Below, in pieces: positions 44,199-56,100 of a stretch of DNA of 64,000 nucleotides (the stretch's first letter is position 1; every line of letters begins with the position of its first letter). The DNA comes from Sanguinoderma infundibulare (taxonomy: Eukaryota > Basidiomycota > Agaricomycetes > Polyporales > Polyporaceae). The notes under the pieces are model-generated. The model searched no databases, was not told where the DNA came from, and saw nothing but the letters and a program-made list of their open reading frames with translations. The stretch covers positions 1,116,001 through 1,180,000 of the forward strand of contig JAVLRN010000002.1 of NCBI GenBank assembly GCA_032821775.1. The letters run 5' to 3'. The translations under genes were made by a program, and so were the position numbers.

Positions 44199-46204
44199 AT
44201 GGTCACGCTTCAAGACCTGCATGTGCACTACATCTTGCCCTGGCTCAACCACCCGGCCACCGACATCGTGCCGCTCGTCTGCCTCATCAGCGAGCTCATC
44301 TCGCTCAGCGACTCGCGCAACACCGTCGCACGGAGCGAGCTCCACGACCGGTTTCTCGAGGCGGTCACTGCACTTCCCGACCTGGTGCTGCCGGACGAAC
44401 ACTTTACTTGGTTTGGTGACCTCATGTGGACGCACTCATCGCCAGAGGAGGTCAAACGCGTCGTCCTATTGTACAGCCAATGGACACAGCCCCGCATGCT
44501 CGAGGTGGTGCGCGTGCGATGCGCGGAACTTGAGACCCGCCACGCGGCCCTCCATGTGGAGCGTCAAGGTGTCCAAGCGCAGGTCGAAAACGAGGACCTT
44601 TTTGTGGAAGAAGGCCACGCCGCCAAGAAGGAGATCAACGGTCGCATCAATGTGGTCTTCGCAGAGCTGACACAAACCCGTGAGGTCGAGACCCAGGCCG
44701 TGCACGATTGTAAGTCACCCAGATGCTGCTTGAAGACGCTCGCTGACCTCCACTCTCCAGACGAGGAGCAGCAAGCCACCTTTGCGGAGGAAGGGACATC
44801 CACGTCGAGCGCACGCCCAGCCGCCAGTGCGCCAGCCGCATCATCCATCACACCAAAGCCTCTCATTGCAAGGCCCAATGCCCGAATGTCCACTGGGAGC
44901 TCATCCGTCGTTTCTCATCCTTCCACGTGGTCACACACCACCGCCCAACCCAGCGTGCTCCCTCCTCCCACCCCCCACCAGAAGAAGACAAACATGGGCA
45001 GCAAAAAGGGGAAGGCCCGCGCTGGCACTGTCGACGTGGTCATTGAAGTTGACTTGCCCGAGGAAGACACCACGCCCAAGACAGCCACGCCGCGCGTGTC
45101 CACGTCATCCACGGCCAAAAAGGGTCCACAGCCTCGTCCCATTGGCGCTAAGCGCAAGGCCGCAGAGCAGCCGGAAACACCTCCTGATGCCAAGAAAATG
45201 CGCAAGCGCGGCAGCAGCAAGGTATCATTCGTGTTATGGGGTACCACGCGGTGCGACGGGTGCCAACCAGACGGTGACTGCGAGCCGCACCTGGAGGCGA
45301 TCCGCTGCGTGGAATGCGTGTGCAAGCACATCTCGTGCCGCCGTATTATGCGTAGTCACACTGGGGAGATCCGTTGAAACTCGGCCGTCATCGCCATCTT
45401 TAATGGCGTTGGTCACTCAATCCCCTCGACACTCAAGGGCAAGGACCGCGCGGTTGTCGAGGCCATCCTTTGGCACATCGAGGCGCACCTGGACTGGCGC
45501 CTTACGGTTGACGATGCATCCCTGCTGGAAGCCTGCCTCAAACGGGCGAAGTTCGAACCTCCTCGCACCGGCCCTACTCCCTTCCGGTACAACATCGGAG
45601 ATCTGCCCGCAGTGCCAGACGACGTGCTTGACTACCTGCTGCACTCAGTCCCGGACGACGAAGAGACCCTCCTGGACCCAGAGGAGCCAGCGCGTGATGA
45701 CTTTGATGAGCCCACCTCGTCGCAAACCCTGGCAGTCACCCTCGCCACATCGTCGTCCAGCGCCGTGCCCCGCTTCGACAAGGCTCCTACCACCACAGAG
45801 AACCCCGCGGAGGACGAGATCACCCTGCGCGCTGACGACCCCATGGACTTCGACTTCCCGCCCATCTCGTCAGACCCCACTCCTGCTGAGGCCCCTGCGA
45901 GCGGGGGAACAGTCGCGGCTGCGGGCCTGTCATCGTGCCTGCCGCAGGACCATCGTCTTCTCGCGCTGTTGCTCCCGGCGCGTTGTCAGGCGTCATTGAG
46001 GACGGGCTCTCGCTCTTGGACAGCTCGGTCCTGCACATCTGCAAGGAGTTCGCCCGCCTTGGTCTGCACATGAAGCTTGACCACGCGGTGATGGACTTTC
46101 TCATGAAGGAAGAGGAAGAGCGAACTGGGCTGCAGTTTGGCCAGTACCAGTCAGAGTGGGTGCCGCATTGGGGCAGCGAGGAGCCGTCATCTTCACGCAA
46201 GTAG
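44199..46204 (+). pseudogene. E1 antisense accessory gene with Zn2Cys6-like cluster, damaged
   Basis: Plus strand, opposite to E1 gag-pol. ATG 44199 starts MVTLQDLHVHYILPWLNHPA; a 51-nt intron (44710-44760, GTAAGT/TCCAG) is in phase. Then a Ser/Pro/Thr linker, KKGKARAG, GAKRKAAEQPETPPDAKKMR (likely nuclear signal), and six cysteines in the pattern CX2CX5CX8CX2CX6C (CDGCQPDGDCEPHLEAIRC and onwards). A TGA (45375-45377) interrupts; the same frame continues with GVGHSIPSTLKGKDRAVVEA and an acidic region; after a frameshift near 45.92 kb it ends LHICKEFARLGLHMKLDHAV and PHWGSEEPSSSRK at 46204. The E2 homologue is undamaged. Role unknown; a DNA-binding regulator is a reasonable guess. Confidence 0.55.
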
Positions 46205-46694
46205 ATGGGCCATCGCTGTCCCTTTCTTGGTCACGCTGTGGTTCTGTCATGTAGGATATCTGCACCGCGCGGTGTGTTCCCTGTCCCATCCTGTCGCTTC
46301 AGTCTTGTCTTGCAGAAAAGTAGAAAAGACCGATAAAAAGTCCTTGAAAAGTCATAGTATCGTATATCACCGTAATCTCTCTGTCCTTCGTATATCTCGT
46401 CCATAGTGTCATCTCGCGTCATGTCTTTCATGTCGTAAATCATGTCTTGTCGTATATAGTATAGTAGCAGAAATAAAATAGCTGTGTGCTAGAAAAACAT
46501 CGTCGCGTGAGAGGAAGTCGTGTCTGTCATGTAAGTAAAGAGGAGAGATGGAGAAATAGAGTCTATGTCATATAAGCAGCAAAGAAACCAAAGTCCATGC
46601 GCAACCGCGCGGTAGCCAGCACCTATCTCTCCCCCCCACTGAAACGTCGACCATCCCGGTCGACTGCTCAGCAAGACGGCTAGAACAGGGCGGC
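46205..46694. other. Convergent AT-rich 3' region of E1
   Basis: Between the antisense gene (plus) and pol (minus). AT-rich with AATAAAA at about 46473 (plus), fitting shared termination of convergent transcripts. On the minus strand, GTCGACC/GGTCGAC with a 5-nt loop (46646-46664) precedes CAGTGGGGGGGAGAG (about 46626-46640), a second hairpin plus polypurine module. Confidence 0.45.
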
Positions 46695-49048
46695 TCAAAC
46701 ATCATCCACAAGATCGGTGTTGAAGTCGTCAGCACCCTTGCCCTTGTCCGAAGAGACTTCAAGGTCGCATATACGACGCGTGTTGGCATCTAACCAACCG
46801 CGCGGTACGTCGATAGCCTCTGTTCGTGCAAGGTAGGGTATGACCCGGAACGCCGCGACGGGGCGGTCAAAGACAGCACCGTTGAGCTCAGAGAGGATGT
46901 ACACCTTTCCTCGGTTGCGGGCGATGACGAGGTAAGGCCCCAGGTAGCGTGGACACATCTTCCTGTTGAGGGACTTCTCAATCGCCATGTTGTGCAGAAG
47001 AACCAAGGTGTTCAGCTTGCAGTTGTAATCACACACAGTACGGCGGTGCAGCTCCTCGAGCCGCTTGACAGCAGTCACTCTTGCTTCGTAGACCACCGAG
47101 CGGATGAGAGCGATCTGGTGCTCGCGCTTCTGCAAGGTCACCGTGCGACGAGCTAACAGGTCCTCTGTTGTAAGGATGCTGTTGGCGGTCAGAGTGAGGT
47201 ACGTGGCTTCGACGATGTTGAGCAGCAACACTGGGTGCGTGCCAGTGAGTGCAAAGTAAGGGGAACAGCCTAGCCTATGACGCATGGTCGCGCGGTCGGC
47301 CCACAGCATGGAGTGAAGCTGGGTCGCCCACTTCTTGCCATCGCTGTCCATCGCCTTGAAAAGAATGTCGCGCATTGGGTGGTGAGGGCTTTCAACAACG
47401 CCGTTCGTGCGCGAGTTGTAGCCAGAGATATGGATGTGGTTTATATGGTATTTGGTCACGAGATACTCGAGCGCCTTCACTCATGGGGAACCATTGTCGG
47501 AGACGATCTCGCTGACTGCATTCCACCGCGCGATGATGTCCTGGAAAAGGAACTCGCCAAGCACGCGCGCGCCCTCAGAGGTTACGGTGCGAGCTTCGGG
47601 CCAAGATGTAGTCGCGCACCGCGTGTGAACGAGGAACTTGTGCGGTCCAGGCATTCGCGCGGAGTCAACGTGGACCTTGATCATCAGAGTGGCGGGGTAC
47701 GAGACAGTCGCGGGGATGATGATCTTCGTCGTCTGGCGCACTTGACAGAGATGGCACGTCCGAACATACCACTTGATGTCAGAGATCATGTCCAGCCACC
47801 AGAAGCGGTCGCAGATGAATGCGCGTGTAGCGAAGTATCCACAGTGTCCAATACAGTCGTGCAAGTCACAGAGGATCTCAGGTCAGCATGCGGGAGGGAT
47901 TACCTTACGGTGCGCACCCTCCGCATGTCGCTTCCACAAGAAACTGCGCTCGTCGAGAGCGAACTGAAGAGCGAACTTGTAGAAGCCCTCGAATTGTCGC
48001 TCATCGAGACCTGTCGGACGCTGCGGGTTGCGTAAGAACCTCGTAACCGCGAGCACCTGCTTCTCCACCTCGAGCGCAGAGGGCCTACGGGGAAATGTGT
48101 CATATGACAGGGTGTGGTCCAGTTCATTCTCCAGACGAGCGTCACACGTGATATCAAGCATCTGCGTTAGAATCTGCAACAGTGCAGAAACACGTGGTTC
48201 CACAGGGCATGGGAGTTCCTCCTTGGAGCGCAACGGGGCATCGCCAAGGTGAGGAGGCCAGATTACTTCTGCGGTGAAACTGTAGAGCTTGTCGACCCAC
48301 TCTTCAAAGTTGTCATCTTCCGGCGGAGGATCCCCTTCTTGTGGGGGACGATGTGAAAGACCGTCTGGCGCGTGGCGCTTGCCCGGTACGTGCACAAGCT
48401 CGAAGTGGAACATTAGGATGGACATGATCCACTGGTTAACGGATGCGGACGGGATGATGTCAGGGTTCGAGAGCATCCCTTGGATGTACCGCGCATCGAC
48501 CTCAATGATGAAGTGTCGAACGCCAACCAGCCATAGGCGAAGAGCGCCTAACGCGTGGTAAAGACCGTAGATCTCCAATTTCGGTTGCGAGAAATGCTGC
48601 TCACGCGCGTTGAGCGTGATTGAGCTGAAGCGGTTGTAGTACCATACGGAGGGCTTCTTTGGGTCCTGTTGGCACAGAAGGAATCCAACTGCCATCCAAG
48701 ACATATCGACACCTAGGATGACAGGAGTGTTCGACTCGTAGTCGAGCGCACGAAGCGCAGGGGAGTCCATCAGCGCCTGCTTCAACGCGGCCATTGCTTC
48801 GTCCTGCACGGTGCCCCACTCAAACTTGATGTCCTTGCGGGTCAGCTGCACAAGAGGATGCGCGAGCTTCGCGAAGTTGAGGATGAAAATGCGCGTGACA
48901 CCGATAGTCCCTAGGAAGGCACGAACGTTTGAAAGGTCACGGCACGGCCCCCAAGCAGTAACCACGCGGACGTGGTCGGTGTCCGGCAGTCGACCGATCA
49001 GTGTGCAGTGGTGGCCGATTACCATGCCATCGAGAACGAATGCGACGT
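46695..49048 (-). pseudogene. E1 pol, 3' part (RNase H and integrase)
   Basis: Minus strand. From the E2 insertion site it reads FVLDGMVIGHHCTLIGRLPD, then reverse transcriptase thumb and RNase H (PVILGVDMSWMAVGFLLCQQ, FSQPKLEIYGLYHALGAL, FIIEVDARYIQGML), then integrase: a His-His zinc finger half and YVRTCHLCQVRQ, KVHVDSARMPGP, IVSDNGSP, NSRTNGVVESPH (Asp, Asp, Glu) and a chromo-less end with KMCPRYLGPYLVIARNRGKV (GPY motif). TGA codons at 47883-47885 and 47481-47483 stop the frame; the latter lies in the integrase core right after the second catalytic Asp. Not functional without suppression. Confidence 0.8.
49045..49048. other. E2 target-site duplication, left copy
   Basis: ACGT immediately precedes the TGATACAC end of the left E2 LTR. 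Confidence 0.7.
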
Positions 49049-50034
49049 TGATACACTATCCCAGGGCCTGTGTACAGTCGGGACGACCGAGGGCTGAGGG
49101 AGGCGAGGTCGGAGCGACGTCGCCGGTGCGGAGGGCGAGTACGGTCTCGAGTTCCCTTTGGTCGCGATCGTAACCAGTGCCGAGGAGAAGAGAGGGGAAA
49201 GAGCGTGTGGTGTCGAAGGTCGAAAGTCGCGGTAAAAGTCGCGCGACGAGTCGCTGTCGCTGTCGCAAATCGGTCGATCGGTGGTCGCTGTCGCAAGTCG
49301 CAATCGCAGTCGCTAGCTACACCCGACAGAGGACGATGTCGAGTCGCACTTGCTCGTCGGAGAAATGAGAGGTAAAGGGTGGGGGTCCAAGATTGTCTGC
49401 CCGAACGGCAGTGACAGGGGTTAAGTACACTGGTAACAGTAGCTACGCCCGACAGCGACGGACTAGACTGCCTCGTGTCGACTAGCGATCATAAAACCAA
49501 CGTCGGAAACCCTCCGGAACTCCAGCGATCGGTACGCGACCGCGACCGGATTGGGCAACCACAGTCGGCTTGTCTTGGCGGGTCGTGATCGCTGTCGCGC
49601 AGTCGCGCGACTCATCGGTTCCCGGTCGTCGCGACCCGCACCTGTCGCGTAAGTAATCTTTCGTGAGGGACGGTCCGCGACCCATCGCGCTGCGCGACGG
49701 AGAAGGCAACTGAGTGACTTAACTTGTGGCCCGTCACTGTGCGACCGTGTGGTCAGTCGGGGACGGGCCAAGTTGCGACGCCAGCAGTGGCCGAGTACGT
49801 TCGGTATCTTCGACGGTCTAGGCTTGGTGCGGCGTCATCGCACGTGTCCGGCTTCTTCGGCTCGCTTCCGTACCGCACCTAGCCGGCCGACCGGACCGCA
49901 CCACGTGTGCCCAGGTATTGTAACCAAAGGCGCCAGCGCGCCGGCAACGGCCGGAAAGTCGGTCGAGTCACCTCGGTTATCCGAATGGGGCCATCGCGTC
50001 GGTTTCCGCGGTCGGAAGCGTCGGGCGCGCATCA
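49049..50034 (-). repeat. E2 3' LTR
   Basis: 986 bp; on the minus strand TGATGCGCGCCCGAC...GGGATAGTGTATCA. It equals the right LTR in length and in every stretch I compared; all internal frames keep the same 10,651-bp offset, so there is no indel between them. Confidence 0.9.
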
Positions 50035-50069
50035 CCTCCCCCTTACTGGAATCTAGACCGTCCTCGGTC
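50035..50069 (-). other. E2 polypurine tract and hairpin
   Basis: Minus strand: GACCG/CGGTC inverted repeat with a 4-nt loop (50056-50069), then CAGTAAGGGGGAGG directly against the LTR start TGATGCG. Confidence 0.65.
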
Positions 50070-50380
50070 GCCGCGAAAGGACCATCGTGCCAGAGGTGCC
50101 GTCGCCGCGCGATCTTCTCTTCTCGACCGTTTGACAGGCGGCGACCTGCCCTGGACGTGCTTTTCGCGCTTCCCGACGAAAACGGTAATCCTCTGACCTG
50201 CCGCGCGACAAAAGGGCATCCCGAACTGGTGATCCCGCGACTCCAGGCATGCGATGAGGGTAAGGCCCAGGATGCTGGCGCCGCCGTCGCGCGTCACATA
50301 AAGGCCGTCGCTCGGTGGGTCTTCGTCTGTGCCTTCCTCGCCTCTCTTTCCTTCCTCCTCGCTTCGCCCCATCGCCTCCC

Positions 50381-52605
50381 ATGTCCGACGCTAAAGGCAA
50401 GTCCCGCGCCACCGGCGACGACACTACCCGGGTCGCGCGCGACGGCGCTAAGGCCAACCTCGATATCCTCCTCGACTACCTGGACGGGAGCCCCCCGGAG
50501 ACCGACGACGACCGCGAGGCCGGTCTTCAAAATGCGTCGGATAACCTGGTACGTCGCCTGTCGCCGCGACCCTCTTGTTCAGGCTGAACCCGTTTCCTTT
50601 CGGTCGCGCACGCGTGGCCGGCCTGGCTCAGCCCGATCCTCCGAGAGGGGTACCTGCGCTTGGCCGCCCGGCAAGTCGCCGACGCCCAGCGCGTCGCCAG
50701 GAAGGCCGACGTGATGGCTAAGGCGCGCGAACGCGCCGCCAAAAAGGCCGCCCGCCAGGCCGCACTCCCTCCCATGCCCGACGTCCTCGCCGGCGCCGCC
50801 GCTCCCCCTCCCTCGCTCCCGCACTCCCCCGTCGCGACGTCGCGACCGACGTCGCAACGCTCCGCCGCCGTCGCCGCCCCTATCGCCGTCCTCCCGTCCT
50901 CCCAACCGTCCTCCGCTGCCGTCTCCGCCGCCCTCGCCGCTCCGCCGGACGCCCCTGGCGCGATCGCGACCGGTTCGTCTGCGTCGCGTGCCGCTGTCGC
51001 CGCCGCCGCCCCGCCTCCCGGGTTGCCCGCGACCGGGGTGCCGTCCGTCAGACCCCGCCCTCGCCCCCGTCGCAAGAGGGCGGTCGCTGATCGTAGCTCG
51101 GTGGAGTCGGGTGAGGTCGCCGGCGAGAAGGCCGCGCCTCCCAAGAAGGTGCGACCTGACCCCATCGTGGTCGGGTCGTCGGAGGAGGAGCCGCATCGCC
51201 CGGAGACCCCGAAGGTCGAGCTGGGGAAGAGGAAGTCGGCGGCCGACACCCAGCCCCGACCGTTGCCGCCCCCTCGCCCTGACCTGAGTCTGCCGGCGGT
51301 AAGTACTTCCTTGTCGCCTCCCACCTTCGTAGCGACTGATCGCTGTCGCAGTGCGATCGCTGCTCGGGTTATGCGCTGATCGAGTGCTTCCTCCCTCGGG
51401 GGTCGGGGCGCTGCGAGAAGTGCAAAAACGACAAGAAGGGGTGTTACTTCGGTGACCAGTCCTACGGCGACTGGTTCGATGATTCCGGCCGCCCGCGTGG
51501 TAAGTCGCCTAGTCGCTCTCCCCGTGTCGCCGTCGCTGATCTTATCCCAGGTGGTATCGCTGTCCGCCCCTCTGCCCACATCGTCGAGCAGGGCCTGTCC
51601 AAGGGGTGGGAGATCGATCGCGACGGCACCATCGTCGCAGTCGCGCCCCCTGGGTCCGGTGGCCCCCGGGTCGCCGAGGCCCCTCAAGCCGCTCCGGTCG
51701 CCGAGGTCGCCGACGCCCCCAAGGCTCCCAAGGCTCCCAAGCCGCGGAGGGCCAAGAAGCCCGTCGCCGCCGTCGCTGGCCCTCCTCCCGCCACTCCCGC
51801 GGTTCCTTCCCCTCGCCGCGCTGCTGTCGCCGCCGTTCCTCCGCCCGTCGCCAGTTCCTCGTCGCGTCGCATCGCCGAGTCTCCCCTTCCCGTCGCCGGT
51901 CCCGCCACTCTGCGCCTCCTCGGCATCCCTTCGCCCGCCGCGGGTCCTTCATCGCGCCCCGCGGCGCCGATCCCCGCGCACCCCTACCGGCCGCCCTACT
52001 CCACGGGCTTCCGCATCCCGTCGCCGACTATGCGCCTTCGCGAGCGGCTGGCTGGCGAAGGGTTCCCGATGCTCGCCGTTACCGCCAACCGGCGCATCCC
52101 TGGCCTGGGTGGCGCGACCGCGGGCTTGGGCGTCGACGACCTCGCTGGGGCCGGTTTTTCCGAGGACCGGCAGACGTACATCCGCGCGCTCCGCGCGGAG
52201 TCCGCCTTCGTCGCTGGTCGCATCGAGGTGCTGTTGGAGCTCCAGCAGCATTTACACGAGCTGGAGATGGTCGCGACCGGGACGGACTGGGGCTCGGAGG
52301 ACCACGAGCACACAGGCGACGATCGCGAGCCCGGCGGGCGGGGAAGCGACGACGACGGTGATGACTCGTCGTATGTCCCGTCGGGTGACGAGCGGGCGCG
52401 GGTCGCGGTAGCGCCAGTCGCGCAGAAACCCGTCGCGCCAGAGCCGGTCGCGCAGGAGCCCGCCGCGCAGGAGCCCGCCGCGCAGGAGCCCGTCGCGCAG
52501 GAGCCCGTCGCGGATGGGCCCGTGGCTGAGCCTGTCGCACCGGCGCCGATCGCTGAGCCGTCGGAGGGCCAGGAGGACGAGTTGGATGGCGAAGGGGATG
52601 AGTAG
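50381..52605 (+). CDS. E2 antisense accessory gene with Zn2Cys6-like cluster
   Basis: Plus strand, opposite to gag-pol. Exon 1 (50381-about 50548) MSDAKGKSRATGDDTTRVAR; exon 2 (about 50612-51298) with the helical ARQVADAQRVARKADVMAKA, a long Ala/Pro/Ser linker and basic RPRPRPRRKRAV; exon 3 (51352-51499) with the six-cysteine pattern CX2CX7CX8CX2CX6C (CDRCSGYALIECFLPRGSGR, then CEKCKNDKKGC); exon 4 (51551-52605) with AESAFVAGRIEVLLELQQHL (coiled-coil-like), an acidic region and imperfect PVAQEPAAQEP repeats. Exon 2-3 and 3-4 junctions are clean (GTAAGT donors); the exon 1-2 junction is uncertain. The E1 homologue sits in the same place and orientation. No stop interrupts exons 2-4. Function unknown; a DNA-binding protein is inferred. 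Confidence 0.65.
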
Positions 52606-53153
52606 GTTGAGTCGGGTCGCGCCTTGGTCGCATTCTTTTCTTGGTACTGATTTTCTTGCAGCGTTCTATCCTGGACTTGTACGTGTATGTAGTAATGCCT
52701 GTCGCTTGGTCGCCTCGTCGCTGCCGTGTTTTCTTGTCGCTCTCGTCCTTTTCTTGTCGCTCTCGTCGCCGTCGCCGTAGTCCCAGTGTCGCCGTCGCAG
52801 TATCGCAGTATAGTCGTCGCTGTATCGCAGTCGCAGTCGCAGTCGCTGTTCGCTGTCTCCTATAGTGTACAATGTCATCAATAATACCAACTTGTCCCAC
52901 CATAACCCGAGCGATTAACAAGAAAATATTTCCCGAGGGAAAGGCTCAGCGTGAAATCCTTCATCGCCAGAAAACCCTCGCCATCGCGACAAAGTCGCGA
53001 TGGGAAATCGGTCGCAAAGGTGCGTCCGAGGTTGCAAAGAAAATAAACGAGAGACTATGCAGTGGCGATTGGGGGGGGTATGCAAAAGATGAAAGGAGCG
53101 CAATATGGAAGATATGGAGGCGGGTCACAAATGAAAACAGATACTCAGCTCGA
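52606..53153. other. Convergent 3' region of E2
   Basis: Between the antisense gene and pol. Holds a TCGCAGTCGCAGTCGCAGTC microsatellite-like stretch near 52826 and a TATAGTGTACAATG sequence; likely shared termination region. Confidence 0.45.
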
Positions 53154-56100
53154 CTAGTCCGTGTCGCCCATCCCGTCGCTGCCGTTCAGCGATATCGGCC
53201 CGCTAGTCGGGCGATCGTCCTCGACACCCGCGTCATCGGCGTTCTTCATGTCCTCGAACCGCTTTTGCGAGATGTCGAGGAGCTCGTCGGCGATGTCGAT
53301 CGATTGTCGCGCGAGGTAGGGGAGGAGTCGGAAGGCCGCGACCGGTCGGTGAAAGACCGTCCCGTCGAGTTCGCAGATGACGTACGCTCCCCCGCGGTTG
53401 CGGGTGAGAACGACAAGCGGCCCGAGGTATCGCGGTCGCATCTTGCGGTTGAGTGCCTTCTCAATCTGCGTGTGTCGGAGGAGGACAAGGTCGCCGCGTT
53501 TGAAGTCGAAGTCGCGTATGGTCGTTGCGTGGTCGCGCTCGAACTTGTACGCTGCTCGAAGTCGCGCTCGGTAGACGTCGGACTGGAGGTCGGCGATCTG
53601 GTCTTGCCGCTTCTGGAGCGCAGTCGCGCGCTGCGTGATGAGATCGGTCATTGACAGGATCGAGTCGGGCGGTGGGAGCAGATAGGTCGCTTCGCCGATG
53701 TCGAATGGCAGGATCGGATGACAACCTGTAGCCGCGAAGTATGGTGAGCAGCCCATGCGACGTCGCGTAGTTACCCTTTCTGCCCAGAAGGCGAAATGAG
53801 CGACTTGCGACCACTTCGTCTCGTCGCCGTCGGCGGCCTTGAACAGAACCTGTCGCACGTCGAAGTGGGGTCGCTCGACGATACCGTTCGCCCGCGAGTT
53901 GTAACCGCTGATTCGGATATGTCGGAGGTGATACTTGCGTGCGAGGTAGCCAGCCGCTTTGACGAAAGCCGCGCCGTTGTCGGTGACGATCTCTGCGAGG
54001 CCACCCCAGCGACAGATGACGTCTTGGAACAGCCAGTCGCCGAGGGTCTTCTCGGTCTCGACGCGGAGCATGCGCCACTCCGGGTAGTGCGAGATCGCGC
54101 AGCGCGCTTGGACGATGTACTTGAAGCCGCCGGAGGCGGGCATGTGCATGGTGTCGATGTGGACTCGCGCGAACAACGGTGCGGGTGTCGCGACCGTCGG
54201 TGGGATAAGGACCTGTCGCGTCTGTCTCGTCTGGCAGAGATGGCAAGTGCGAACGTACCAAGTGACGTCCTCACGGAGGGACGGCCACCAGAATCGCTCC
54301 GCGATGAACTGCAACGTCGCATAATTGCCGCGATGACCTATGTCGTCGTGCGCCTGTCGGAGGATCGCGAGTCGCTGGCCGAGGCCGACTACGAGCTTGT
54401 GTGCGCCGTGCGAGTCCTTTCGCCACAGTCGGTCGCCGTCGACGAAGTGCTGCTGGCAGTACTTGATAAACTGCGGGTACGCCTTGTCGGAGATGTCGCT
54501 CGGTTGTCGGAGGTCGCGGAGCCACCTCTTGACCTTGTCGAGTCGCTCGTTCGCTCGCCGAGTGAAGTCGGAAGTCGGCATGTCGCTCGACGTGGTCGCA
54601 GTGTCGCTTGTCGGTTCCTGGTTGGTCGGTCCCTCCCCCTCACTGAAATCCCGACCGTCCCCGGTCGGAGACGCGATCGTGAAAAGTTGCAGGGGAGAGG
54701 CGCGTTGTCGCGGTCGCGTCGGCAGCATCTGGTGCAGGAAGCCGTGGACTTTGTCGATCCAGTCCTCGAAGCCGTCGTCATCGTCGCGCGGCTCGTCGCC
54801 TGGTTGTAATGGTCGCCGCGACAATCCGTCAGGTCCGTGCGACGTTCCAGGGACGTGCACTAGAGTGAAGTGGAACGTTAGTATCGCGACGATCCAACGG
54901 TTAATGCTAGCGCTCGGAGAAATGTCAGGGTTCTGGAGCATGCCCTGAATGTATCGCGCGTCGACCTCGACGACGAGGTTTCGGACACCGATCAGGTAGA
55001 CCTTGAGGTTCCGCAGGGCGCGATAGAGGCCGTAGATCTCGAGCTTCGGTTGCGAGAATCGCGCCTCCCTGTCATTGAGCGTTATTGATCCGAAGCGACT
55101 GTAGTACCGCTTGCGCGGGTCGTCGATGTCGCACTGGCAGAGGTGGAAGCCGACCGCGATGTAGGAGGTGTCGACGGCGAGGATGACGGCCGCGCCCGAC
55201 TCGTAGTCGATCGCGCGGAGCGCCGGCGACTCGATGACCGCCTTCTTGAGGTCCTCCTGCGCACGGAGTTGCTCGTCGCCGAACTCGAAGGGAACGTCCT
55301 TCCGCGTGAGCTTCACGAGTGGCCAGGCGCGCTTCGCGAAGTTTCGAATGAAAAGTCGCAGGACGCCGACCGTGCCTATGAACGCGCGGATCTCCGATAT
55401 GTTCCCGCACGGTCCCCAGTTGACGATGAGGGCGACGCGCGACTGTTCGGGTTGTCACCCGATCGGGGTGCATCGCTGGCCGATGACGATGTTCTCGATG
55501 TCGATGGGCATCGACTTCGGCCCGGAGTAGGTGCCGCCGGCGTGGCTCATGCGTGTGACGATGCGATTCTGGTTGTCGAAGTGCTCCTTGACGAAGCGAC
55601 GAACGCCGGGGTTGCGCGGGATGGTCTCGTACTTGCCGTCGCGGTCGCGATAGTCGGACTTCGGTCCCTTGCCGGGGACGTCGTCGATATACGGTACTGT
55701 CCACTCCGGGATCTCGGGCTGCAAGATGTAAGTGACGTCGTCGTGAAAGATAGGTACCGAGTTGCACCACCCCATCGGGAGGGTGCAGTGTCGCAACGCG
55801 CCGAACGGCGTCTGGAAGGTCGTGAGGTCGCGCGACGACTTGGTGATCAGTCGCTCGTCGTAGCCGACGTAGAGGTCGTACATCGAGCCGCACGGTCGCC
55901 CGCCGAACTGCTCGGCGAGATAGTCGGGCGTCGGGGTTACGCCCGAGTGCGCGATCGTGACCTTGTTGAGCGGCTCGAGGCTGTGGACGATGCGCGGCTT
56001 CCCGTCCTTTTTCGCGACGCAGAACCAGCGACCGCGATACGACGAATTCGACGGCTCGTACACGCCGGCGGCGATCTTGCGCTTGATGATGTCGCAGACC

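Noticed and set aside
44782..45999. 405-codon plus-strand frame overlapping the E1 antisense gene
   Set aside because: Alternative frame of the same strand, Arg/Pro/Ser-rich, no domain; the 44199 frame carries the cysteine cluster.
46245..46620. Possible 375-bp LTR next to the polypurine module at 46.63 kb
   Set aside because: It starts TGCTGG and could end ...TGACA, but then the antisense gene would lie outside E1, unlike E2; the AT-rich content fits a convergent terminator better. Kept as a less likely alternative to the LTR at 41.9-43.0 kb.
47277..48035. 252-codon plus-strand open frame over E1 integrase
   Set aside because: Mirror of the pol frame, with no independent evidence.
50527..51687. 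386-codon minus-strand open frame in E2
   Set aside because: Antisense shadow of exons 2-3 of the accessory gene, which have clean splice sites and the cysteine pattern.
53796..54809. 337-codon plus-strand open frame over E2 integrase
   Set aside because: Mirror of the integrase frame in GC-rich sequence; no domain.
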